Virus record (IMG/VR): IMGVR_UViG_3300011249_000002
Location: 1 to 27,838 of that record
Origin: a virus
Length of the DNA: 27,838 nucleotides
Reading direction: 5' to 3' (one strand)
The translations under genes were made by a program, and so were the position numbers. Under the pieces are notes generated by a model. It did no database searches, had not been told where the DNA came from, and worked only from the letters and a program-made list of their open reading frames with translations. Shown one piece after another: positions 21,257-27,838 of the stretch (its first letter is position 1; each line of letters opens with the position of its first letter).

Positions 21257-22003
21257 ATGGGATTTTTTGATTATTTAAAGCCTTTAGGTATGGGAAATCC
21301 AATTTTAGGAAAATACAAAAATTTTGGAACTGATCTTTTAATGGGAACGCCTGAAAAAAGAGAAAACGTATCAACTTTAAGACCTGAGCAAGAAGGTCTT
21401 TATCAACAATCTATAAATGCAGGTATGGGTAGGGGAGCCGGAGGAGCATTTGGTCAATCAGCTGATTATTATAGAAATAATTTAAGCGATGATCCGGCTG
21501 ACTTTGATTCTTTTGCAGCACCTCAAATGAGACAATTTAACGAGCAAACAATACCGGAACTATCCGAACAATTTGCAGGTATGGGATCAGGTGGATTATC
21601 TAGTTCAGGATTTAGAAATGCTGCGATAGGAGCAGGAACGGATCTTAGTGAACGTTTAGGAGCTATTAGAGCAAATCTAAGACAGAATTCAGCGCAAGGT
21701 TTACAAAATATAGGTCAAGTTGGTTTACAGAACTATAGCCAAAACATGGTGACAGAGCCAGGAACTAAAGGTTTATTAGCCCCAGGATTAGGAGCTTTAG
21801 GAACAGCTGTACTAGGACCAGTAGGAGGAGCTTTAGGGTCATTTGCGGGAAACTCTGCTAAAGGTTTTTTACAAAATTCTTTTGGAGAAAATAAAGTAGG
21901 TGCTAATTCAAGTCCTGATTGGAAAGGATCTGCAAGCCCTCAGATTCAATCTTCTAGTAAAGCATCAATACCTAACGTTATGCAAAGTCAAAGGGGGTTT
22001 TAA
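21257..22003 (+). CDS. DNA ejection / internal virion protein (probable, first of three)
   Basis: This 248-residue protein has AGGGAG upstream. The Gly/Ser/Ala-rich sequence includes FAGMGSGGLSSSGFRNAAIG followed by an Arg-rich helix (LSERLGAIRANLRQN). Near residues 170-205 comes a hydrophobic Gly/Ala/Leu stretch (GLLAPGLGALGTAVLGPVGG) that could span a membrane. P22-type ejection proteins (gp7, gp20, gp16) have this makeup and lie after the tail genes in the same order. It would enter the cell envelope ahead of the DNA. Confidence 0.6.
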   Translation: MGFFDYLKPLGMGNPILGKYKNFGTDLLMGTPEKRENVSTLRPEQEGLYQQSINAGMGRGAGGAFGQSADYYRNNLSDDPADFDSFAAPQMRQFNEQTIPELSEQFAGMGSGGLSSSGFRNAAIGAGTDLSERLGAIRANLRQNSAQGLQNIGQVGLQNYSQNMVTEPGTKGLLAPGLGALGTAVLGPVGGALGSFAGNSAKGFLQNSFGENKVGANSSPDWKGSASPQIQSSSKASIPNVMQSQRGF

Positions 22004-23377
22004 ATGGTACAAATGATAAAACAAGGTAACATATTCGGAAGAATAGGTTCTAGCATAGGTCAAGGATTAGCTGAACAAATTCCTAAAGAGGTTGAAAGAA
22101 ATAGACTTTCATCTGGTTTAAAGGCTATTGGTGAAAATAAAGATCTTGACCCATATCAAAGATTTGCTGAAACAGTAGGTGTAGCTCACGAATATCCTCA
22201 GATTATACAAAGTGCAGGAGAGTTATCTAGACAACAGGCTATGAGAAATGCCTATGGACAAAATGGAGGACAAGAACCTAATAAAGGAGCTGGTGGTCAA
22301 GGTAAAAAAGCTATAGTTCAAGAAAACGCTGGTGTTTCTAGTTCAGGAAGACAACCTACATCTGAAAATGCAAGTATTCCATCAGGATTTAAAAATCGTC
22401 AAGAAGAAGCAATGACAGGAGAAAGATTAGCAAAAAAAAATCCTGCTGCATCTGAATTAATTCCAGAAATACCATTTACACAAAAAGAAAGAGAAACTGA
22501 TTTTGACAGAGAGGCAAGAAGAAATCCATATGCCACATTCGAACAGATTAATGCAAAAGTTGATGATAATGAAAGAAGAAGGTTAGCAGCTCCAGAAGCA
22601 TATAGAAAACAAGAAGAATATCTAAATAATAGAGAAGATGAAGCTGAAAAGGAATTAGATAAACAACTTGAAACTTCCTTACAAAAGGAAGGAAAAGATA
22701 TTTATGGTGATCTTACAGGTGATACATTACTTGGTATGAAGAAAGCTATGATTAATGATTTAGCAACTAATCCAGATCTTACAAGTAAGCAAGCAGCAGA
22801 AAAATGGAGAAAAAAAGGGAAAGATTTTGTAGAACAAAAAAATCAAATAAAAGAATTATCAAATAGAGATATATTTGAAAGAATTTCACCTACAAAAAAA
22901 GTTGAGAATTTAAAAAGATTAAAGGAAGCTTCAAAGTCTTATCACGATTTAGATTTGAGCCGAGAATATTATAATACTTTGAGATCAGATTTTGGTATGA
23001 GTCCAGGAGGAGCAGCAGAAATAGCATATAAGAAAAGCGATGCTGTAAAACAACTGATAAATAAAACTAACTTTGGTTTATCCAGTATTGATAAAATTCC
23101 TTATTTTTCTAGAAAGTTTGCAGAAGAATTTGGTTTGAATAGAACCTCATATGATTCTATTTTAGGTACAGCAAGAGCAATGAAAGACAAAGAACCTTTT
23201 TTTGACGAAATTTCATTTTTCGATTATTTAAGAGATCATCAAGATGAATATAATTTGACACCCGACCAAAAAAAAGAATTACTTTCAGGACCATCAGATA
23301 TATTTTCTAATTGGGGAGATCAAAGCATATTTGGAGGTCTTAATCCTGCATCAATATTAAGGGAGATTTTTAAATAA
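22004..23377 (+). CDS. DNA ejection protein (probable, second of three)
   Basis: This 457-residue protein starts on the base after the previous stop. Residues 1-75 (RIGSSIGQGLAEQIPKEVER, then DLDPYQRFAETVG) resemble the N-terminus of internal virion proteins, and a long disordered Gln/Gly-rich linker follows to about residue 145. The rest is strongly helical and charged (EEYLNNREDEAEKELDKQLE; AAEKWRKKGKDFVEQKNQ) with alternating basic and acidic runs typical of proteins packaged inside the head. No membrane segment is seen. The next gene starts at its stop (TAATG). Assigned from order and composition. Confidence 0.55.
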   Translation: MVQMIKQGNIFGRIGSSIGQGLAEQIPKEVERNRLSSGLKAIGENKDLDPYQRFAETVGVAHEYPQIIQSAGELSRQQAMRNAYGQNGGQEPNKGAGGQGKKAIVQENAGVSSSGRQPTSENASIPSGFKNRQEEAMTGERLAKKNPAASELIPEIPFTQKERETDFDREARRNPYATFEQINAKVDDNERRRLAAPEAYRKQEEYLNNREDEAEKELDKQLETSLQKEGKDIYGDLTGDTLLGMKKAMINDLATNPDLTSKQAAEKWRKKGKDFVEQKNQIKELSNRDIFERISPTKKVENLKRLKEASKSYHDLDLSREYYNTLRSDFGMSPGGAAEIAYKKSDAVKQLINKTNFGLSSIDKIPYFSRKFAEEFGLNRTSYDSILGTARAMKDKEPFFDEISFFDYLRDHQDEYNLTPDQKKELLSGPSDIFSNWGDQSIFGGLNPASILREIFK

Positions 23378-24081
23378 TGAATAATTTAAGACCAGATGAA
23401 CAAGCATTAATTTCAGAAAATGAAAGATCTAGATCAACAAATAAATTAGTAAAAAAAGGTGTTAATACAGCAATAGGAGCTGGTACAGCAGCAGCAGGTT
23501 TTGGAACAGGCATAGCAAGTAGAATTTTACCTTTTTTAAATGAATTTATACCTGCTGACTTGGCTATGAAAGGCATTAACAAAATTAGTCCTCAATTAGG
23601 AAGTTTTCTAAAAAAAGGGATGGAAAAGGGTTTAGATTTAAATGAAGGATTAAATTTCATAAAAGATAATATTAATGGGAAAGAAAATAAAAAAGAACCT
23701 GCCAAGCAATCTAAGAACATCATCGAGCAAGAATCACCTGAATTACATCAGTTCATAGATCAAGAGATTAGAAAAGGGAGAAAACCTATTGAAGCGGCAG
23801 CGTTAGCTCAAAATGATAAACGATTTTCCGGCGCAATTCAAAAACTAATGAAAGCACATAAGACACCATGGTCTAGTATTATTGAAAGCATTTTTGGTAA
23901 AGGGAATATGGGGTTACCTCAACAACAATCATCAACAGAAGAGGCAATGAATCCCCCTGGATCACAACTATCAAAAGATCCGCAAGCGGCACAGACAGGT
24001 CAGCAACAAGGGAATGGAGCAAATGCTATAATGCAAGCTATTCAAATGGCTGCTGAATCAAGAAAAAGAAGACAGCAATGA
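23377..24081 (+). CDS. DNA ejection protein with membrane-active segment (probable, third of three)
   Basis: This 234-residue protein is coupled to the previous gene. A Gly/Ala stretch at about residues 28-50 (VNTAIGAGTAAAGFGTGIAS) followed by ILPFLNEFIPADLAMKG is a likely membrane-inserting hairpin. A basic/acidic helix (KKGMEKGLDLNEGLNFIKD) and a segment ESPELHQFIDQEIRKGRKPIEAAALAQ follow. The C-terminus is Gln-rich and ends in RKRRQQ. The layout matches small ejection proteins that build a channel across the envelope. It ends in an ATGA overlap with the next gene. Confidence 0.55.
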   Translation: MNNLRPDEQALISENERSRSTNKLVKKGVNTAIGAGTAAAGFGTGIASRILPFLNEFIPADLAMKGINKISPQLGSFLKKGMEKGLDLNEGLNFIKDNINGKENKKEPAKQSKNIIEQESPELHQFIDQEIRKGRKPIEAAALAQNDKRFSGAIQKLMKAHKTPWSSIIESIFGKGNMGLPQQQSSTEEAMNPPGSQLSKDPQAAQTGQQQGNGANAIMQAIQMAAESRKRRQQ

Positions 24082-24581
24082 ATCCAGAAATTGAAGAGTT
24101 AGAAGACATTTTGGATACTATTCTTAGAGGGGTTCAAGAAGCATTGCAAAACGGAGAAATCTTAAGCGAAGAATTTCAATTACAGATTGCTCAAGAAATA
24201 ACACTTCTAACTCAAGAAATTGATGATCTTTACGAACAAAACCCACAAGACCCATTAGAAGGATTGGGGTCAACACCAACCGGAGATAATCTAACCACTG
24301 CAATGCCAAGCAGCAACGTGGAAGGCTTCGCATATGATGATAAATCCGGTAAACTTCTAGTAAGATTCTTAGGCGATCATCCAAATAAACACGGAGATGT
24401 CTATGCTTATGGTGGTGTTCCAAAACAAATATTCGACTTATTCCAGAAAGGTGCTGTCCCTGCTAGAACCAACGGAAGCAATAAATGGGGCAAATGGTGG
24501 AAGGGGAAAAATCCAAGCATGGGAGCTTCATTACATACTTTAATTAAAGGTGGTGGATATCCTTATCAGAAATTAAGTTAG
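24078..24581 (+). CDS. KTSC-domain protein
   Basis: This 167-residue protein starts at an ATGA overlap with the ejection protein gene. Residues 1-56 are an acidic coiled coil. Residues about 78-145 (SSNVEGFAYDDKSGKLLVRF, then DVYAYGGVPKQIFDLFQKG, then a WGKWWKGK end) fit the KTSC domain, a small fold found in phage and bacterial proteins with proposed nucleic-acid or protein-binding roles. It is the last gene of the ejection cluster, so it may be an accessory virion protein. The domain call is fairly good; the function is open. Confidence 0.7.
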   Translation: MNPEIEELEDILDTILRGVQEALQNGEILSEEFQLQIAQEITLLTQEIDDLYEQNPQDPLEGLGSTPTGDNLTTAMPSSNVEGFAYDDKSGKLLVRFLGDHPNKHGDVYAYGGVPKQIFDLFQKGAVPARTNGSNKWGKWWKGKNPSMGASLHTLIKGGGYPYQKLS

Positions 24582-24589
24582 TAACTTCA

Positions 24590-24781
24590 TTATTTCCTAT
24601 TCCTTTTATTTCTTTCTTCAATTCGACAAAGTCTTCCATGAAAACTTTTTATCTCGTGTTGAATAGCTCTAATTTCTTCTCTCATTCCATTATGTAAAGA
24701 TATACTAACAACAAAAAAAGTAAGCATAATCACTAAGTTAGATCCGATTATAGCAAGTACCTGCATCCAAGTTTCATTCAT
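24590..24781 (-). CDS. Small membrane protein, paralogue (second of a minus-strand pair)
   Basis: This 63-residue protein has a hydrophobic helix at about 7-30 (VLAIIGSNLVIMLTFFVVSI) followed by a charged helix with KSFHGRLCRIEERNKRNRK. It starts in an ATGA overlap with the stop of the gene at 24778-24999, so the two are translated together. The KxFHGRL...EER signature is shared with that gene and with 3225-3467. Single-pass membrane topology with a short coiled coil is predicted. Lysis, exclusion or membrane-anchor roles are all possible. Confidence 0.7.
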   Translation of the reverse strand: MNETWMQVLAIIGSNLVIMLTFFVVSISLHNGMREEIRAIQHEIKSFHGRLCRIEERNKRNRK

Positions 24782-24999
24782 TTCCTATTCCTTTCTTCGA
24801 TTGCGCATAATCTCATTTTAAATTCACAATCCATTCTTTCCAATCTTCCATGGAAATCTTTTGTCTCTTTTTGCATAGCATCTTTAAAACCATCTATAGA
24901 TCTTTGACAATGAAGATAATCTGATCTACTTTGTCTAACTGTCCATAAGAATAATCCTAGATTTGCAGCTACGATAGTTCCTACTTGATACCAATCCAT
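24778..24999 (-). CDS. Small membrane protein, paralogue (first of a minus-strand pair)
   Basis: This 73-residue protein has GAGGAG seven bases before its ATG. An N-terminal hydrophobic helix (VGTIVAANLGLFLWTV) precedes a charged helix ending KDFHGRLERMDCEFKMRLCAIEERNRK. That matches residues 50-72 of the protein at 3225-3467 almost residue for residue. The opposite orientation to the virion genes implies separate control, with a promoter candidate at 25029-25057. Its placement between ejection and fibre genes is where lysis genes often sit, but no holin or endolysin family is recognised. Confidence 0.72.
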   Translation of the reverse strand: MDWYQVGTIVAANLGLFLWTVRQSRSDYLHCQRSIDGFKDAMQKETKDFHGRLERMDCEFKMRLCAIEERNRK

Positions 25000-25028
25000 A
25001 TTTATCTCCTCATTTCCCTTATTTTAGC

Positions 25029-25057
25029 ACATTATCGTTTATGCATAAATACGACAA
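25029..25057 (-). promoter_or_regulatory. Candidate minus-strand promoter for the small membrane gene pair
   Basis: On the minus strand, TTGTCG (25057-25052) and TAATGT (25034-25029) are separated by 17 bases. GATAAT at 15 bases is an alternative -10. The start would lie about 20 bases before the ATG at 24999. The 25000-25129 gap is divergent, so it should also hold a + strand promoter for 25130, which I could not pinpoint. Confidence 0.4.
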
Positions 25058-25129
25058 ATTTATTTAATTTGCATGGATATTAAAATATTTTCTTGATAGA
25101 TTATGGATAATTTAACCAGGAGTCAAATA

Positions 25130-25852
25130 ATGACAGCAGCATTAGGAAACACTAGTCAAGGGACGCCCTTTGCGACGGGGGTCGACGCATTTGTTTATCC
25201 TCAATTTATTGGATATGCTTTAAGAGTACCCACAACACAAGATATATACAACCCTGGAACTAGATGGCAGGACAATTCTGTTAATCCTGCGGTTCAATAT
25301 TACACTATTGGTTCTGGGATATGGTATCAGCTACCAAGCATTTCTTTTGGTGTTTCTTCTGTCTCAGGAACGACTAATCAAATAACAGCAGCACCAACAG
25401 TAGGAGCAGTAATTTTAAGCATTCCTGCAACATTTGTTGCTCCTGGGTCTATTACAGCTACAACCACAGTGACAGGTGGAACAGGCGTTATCGCTACGAC
25501 AGGAAATTTAACTGCATCAGGAACAGCTTCTGGACTACTTTTAAACCCTACAGTTGTAGCAGCAGGAGCATCTCCTCAAACTGCTAATGGTAGAGTGGTT
25601 AGAGTAACATTTAGTGGAGTGAGTATAGCTTCAGGTGCTACTCAAGTATTTGTAATAAATAATACAGCTATGACAGGAGTTAACACAATTACTGAATTAA
25701 ATTGGTTTGGTGCAACTGCTGGATCTGCACTTTCTGTTGCTAGCATTGTTAATGCCGCAGGAACTCAAACAATAACTATGACTAATGGAACATCTGCAAC
25801 GATGGTAACTAGTGTAGCAAATATAACATTTACAGTTATAGTTTTAAACTAA
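25130..25852 (+). CDS. Fibre-like beta-rich protein
   Basis: The start at 25130 is chosen because AGGAG (25118-25122) lies eight bases before it; ATG 25103 would place that site inside the gene. The protein has 240 residues. The N-terminus (GTPFATGVDAFVYPQFIGYALRVPTTQD) is probably for virion attachment. The rest is Thr/Ala/Gly/Val-rich with beta repeats (VSGTTNQITAAPTVGAVILSI; TATTTVTGGTGVIATTGNL), as in long phage fibres and host-binding proteins. There are no charged clusters and only one short Tyr/Trp-rich stretch. Likely part of the receptor-binding apparatus. Confidence 0.65.
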   Translation: MTAALGNTSQGTPFATGVDAFVYPQFIGYALRVPTTQDIYNPGTRWQDNSVNPAVQYYTIGSGIWYQLPSISFGVSSVSGTTNQITAAPTVGAVILSIPATFVAPGSITATTTVTGGTGVIATTGNLTASGTASGLLLNPTVVAAGASPQTANGRVVRVTFSGVSIASGATQVFVINNTAMTGVNTITELNWFGATAGSALSVASIVNAAGTQTITMTNGTSATMVTSVANITFTVIVLN

Positions 25853-25862
25853 GGAAGCAAAA

Positions 25863-26183
25863 ATGTCTGATTTTATTTTATATCAACAGATGCTTCCAGC
25901 TCCTGAGCTTATAACAGCTATGACAGGAGCAAACGTTTTGATAGGAAAACTTTTGCATACACCTGTGAAACTTATTCTAGATAATCAAAGCACAACTTCT
26001 GTTGTGCTTTTTATTTCTTTAGATGGTGGGGGATCTCAAATCCAATGGAAAACATTTTCAGCAGGAGAAGCTATAGTATTAGATGATGATCTATATACCT
26101 TTCCACAAGGAACAATTTTCTATGGAACTGGAGTTGCAAATGGTAATTTTTCTATTGCTTACACCTACATAAATAATTTTTAG
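25863..26183 (+). CDS. Small structural protein in the fibre operon
   Basis: This 106-residue protein starts ten bases after the fibre stop, with AAGGA (25852-25856) upstream. It is beta-rich (VKLILDNQSTTSVVLFISLDGGGSQIQWK, interrupted here for length), with DDDLYTFPQGTIFYGTGVANG near the end, like a jelly-roll or small capping domain. Placed between two receptor-binding genes, it may be an adaptor or chaperone-like virion part. No family recognised. Confidence 0.55.
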   Translation: MSDFILYQQMLPAPELITAMTGANVLIGKLLHTPVKLILDNQSTTSVVLFISLDGGGSQIQWKTFSAGEAIVLDDDLYTFPQGTIFYGTGVANGNFSIAYTYINNF

Positions 26184-26190
26184 GGGAAAG

Positions 26191-27726
26191 ATGAGTCAAA
26201 TTTATAAAAATAATACAGGTGGTATTACTCCAGCCATTGACTTACATGTAGCTAGATTTATAGTAAGTGCAGGCGGATCTGCTGACGGAGCTAACTACAC
26301 AACAATTACCGCTGCCTATGCTGCTGCTGTCGCTAAGGGTGGAAATCAAACCATCTTTATTCAACCAGGAACTTATACCGAAAACCTTACACTTAGTGCA
26401 GGGATTAACTTAAGTGCATTTTCTTGTGACAGTTTTACCCCTAACGTTATAATTAATGGAAAGATGACTGGAAGTTTTACAGGTAATGTGTCTTTTTCAG
26501 GTATTTTCTTTGTTAATAATAGTAATAACATTTTATCTGTATTGGGGGCTGGTGCTTGTAGATTTTTCTTTGTATCATGCTGGATTCAGGTAGGTGGAAC
26601 TGCTGTTGCAATCATTAGCACTAATAATAATGCTGCGATAGACTTTCTGAATAGTCAAGGAGATATATCAGGAACTAATTGTTATTTTTCTTTAACAGGA
26701 GGAGGAATCAATTTTGAAAATAGTTATTTTTTTAATGGTGTAATTTCATCAACAGTGAACACCTTAACCGGTGCAGCCATTAATATTGATAACTCAACGT
26801 TTAACTCACCTATTATTGCTACCGGTGTTGCCGGTGCAATTTCTATTCAGAACTCTCAAATGATACTTTTAAACATTACATTAGTTACTTGTAATGGCAC
26901 AAACAATCAAAATATAATTGTTTCCTCTCTAATTGATTCGAATACAGCAACAGCAATCACAATTGGAGCTGGTTCAACATTATTGATGACCGATTCTTCT
27001 ATAGGTTCTACTAACGTTTCAACTATATCAGGATCAGGAGTTTTACAATATAGCCCAATTAGCTTTATTAAGTCTTCCTCTGTAGTGACGGTAGCTACTC
27101 AGACCCCTTTAAGATTCGGTCCTCAGATATCTCCAGAATTAGCGAATACTAATGGAACGGTTATTTATGATGGCACAATCATAGCGACAATTCCACCAGG
27201 TACCGCAACTAATGTTTTAACATCAAACGGAGCTGGTTCTCCTCCTTCTTATCAACCAGCAAGTGCAGGCGGAATTAGTGAGTTTTTCTCTACTTACCTA
27301 AGTGCTCCAACAGCCAACGTAACAGGAGATGGAACTCTTTATGGCCCAATATTATTTAATGGAATTATATCAAATTCTAGTGGAAGCTATAATGCAGGGA
27401 CTGGTCGTTATACAGCACCTAGCACAGGAAAGTATTGTTTTCAGAATACCGTTTGTTTTAACGGTGGAGATATAAATACGCAAAATTATATTTCTTTATG
27501 GAATGGTAGCGCATTTGGAGCTAGAGCTTTTCAATTAAATCCAGTTGCAATAGCAGGATCGAATACAATTATATTTTCAGCATCTATTTTTATAAATATG
27601 ACGATTGGAGATACGATGGCAATTCAAGCTTTGGCAGGAGGGGTAACTAAAAACATTTTAATATTTGGATCCACACCTACAGGATCTGCCACAACATCAT
27701 TATTTAGTGGATTTAAGGTAGCATGA
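26191..27726 (+). CDS. Tailspike: beta-helix with C1q-like C-terminal domain
   Basis: This 511-residue protein is preceded by AGGGGAAAG. Residues about 28-75 (DGANYTTITAAYAAAVAKGG, then TIFIQPGTYTENLTL) are the signature opening of right-handed pectate-lyase-type beta-helices. Repeating rungs with Asn-rich turns continue to about residue 300 (AINIDNSTFNSP; AISIQNSQMILLN; TLLMTDSSIGSTN). A linker (TATNVLTSNGAGSPPSYQPA) leads to a C-terminal C1q/TNF-like trimerisation domain from about 362: STYLSAPTANVTGDGT, FNGIISNSSGSYNAGTGRYT, AIQALAGGVT, ending LFSGFKVA. It should trimerise and bind host surface polymers; cleaving residues are not identified. An ATGA overlap follows. Confidence 0.78.
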   Translation: MSQIYKNNTGGITPAIDLHVARFIVSAGGSADGANYTTITAAYAAAVAKGGNQTIFIQPGTYTENLTLSAGINLSAFSCDSFTPNVIINGKMTGSFTGNVSFSGIFFVNNSNNILSVLGAGACRFFFVSCWIQVGGTAVAIISTNNNAAIDFLNSQGDISGTNCYFSLTGGGINFENSYFFNGVISSTVNTLTGAAINIDNSTFNSPIIATGVAGAISIQNSQMILLNITLVTCNGTNNQNIIVSSLIDSNTATAITIGAGSTLLMTDSSIGSTNVSTISGSGVLQYSPISFIKSSSVVTVATQTPLRFGPQISPELANTNGTVIYDGTIIATIPPGTATNVLTSNGAGSPPSYQPASAGGISEFFSTYLSAPTANVTGDGTLYGPILFNGIISNSSGSYNAGTGRYTAPSTGKYCFQNTVCFNGGDINTQNYISLWNGSAFGARAFQLNPVAIAGSNTIIFSASIFINMTIGDTMAIQALAGGVTKNILIFGSTPTGSATTSLFSGFKVA

Positions 27727-27836
27727 TTAATAATATCCTGGCTCATCTCTATATGAAACATGATTTTTTTATAGATTTGGTCTGGGATAAAATCTTTACA
27801 TTCATTAGCAATTATTTTTATCTCGGAAATATGTAA
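27723..27836 (+). CDS. Possible 37-residue peptide at the right edge
   Basis: An ATG overlaps the tailspike stop (ATGA) and a 37-codon frame runs to TAA 27834-27836, two bases from the window end. The product is aromatic and moderately hydrophobic (DFFIDLVWDKIFTFISNYF). Coupled translation is possible, and a small membrane peptide would suit a lysis role, but the frame is short and there is no separate ribosome-binding site. It may be chance. Confidence 0.25.
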   Translation: MINNILAHLYMKHDFFIDLVWDKIFTFISNYFYLGNM

Positions 27837-27838
27837 TT

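Overview
This window is an AT-rich segment of a tailed double-stranded DNA bacteriophage, or a prophage or phage-plasmid of one. It has small and large terminase, a P22-like portal, scaffold, major capsid protein, neck and tail-tube proteins, three candidate ejection proteins and tail fibre/tailspike genes. The order is that of a short-tailed phage: there is no tape measure, sheath or tail-tube polymer gene. Host promoters look sigma70-like (TTGACA-17-TATGAT at 2984-3012) and Shine-Dalgarno sites are ordinary. The host cannot be named from the sequence; the AT-richness and the C1q-like tailspike would suit phages of environmental or intracellular bacteria, but that is a weak guess.

Layout. 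Positions 1-633 are repeat-rich and nearly gene-free: 22-bp direct repeats at the left edge, then a ~216-bp imperfect palindrome. A minus-strand coiled-coil gene (634-921) diverges from a DNA-modification operon (1023-2774: HNH endonuclease, C5-cytosine methyltransferase with an in-frame stop, ParB-like protein). A clear promoter then serves a cluster of small proteins and a serine recombinase (3043-5044). From 5147 to 24581 runs the virion module on the + strand: packaging, portal, small proteins, scaffold, capsid, neck/tail, ejection proteins. A minus-strand pair of small membrane proteins (24590-24999) interrupts it, and 25130-27726 encodes receptor-binding proteins.

The most striking content is three HNH endonuclease genes, each tied to a different way of sitting in or beside a phage gene. 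(1) At 5520-7761 the terminase large subunit gene is fractured: the N-terminal part ends in an N-intein, an HNH gene follows, and a C-intein fused to the last 49 terminase residues closes the locus. The break falls inside the nuclease active-site motif (NDHI | CDALRY). Trans-splicing should therefore be needed to make a working packaging motor. (2) At 13520-14705 the major capsid gene carries a compact 217-nt ORF-less group I intron whose P1, P3, P7, P8, P9 and P10 pairings can be read directly. A separate HNH gene lies just upstream (12706-13377). (3) At 1023-1583 an HNH gene starts with its own diverged copy of the methyltransferase N-terminus and sits directly before the methyltransferase.

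RNA structure recurs. The capsid Shine-Dalgarno is covered by a perfect 8-bp stem, the capsid-side HNH gene has a three-way-junction 5' leader, and the large left-end palindrome differs between its outer arms in ways that G-U pairing on the + strand tolerates.
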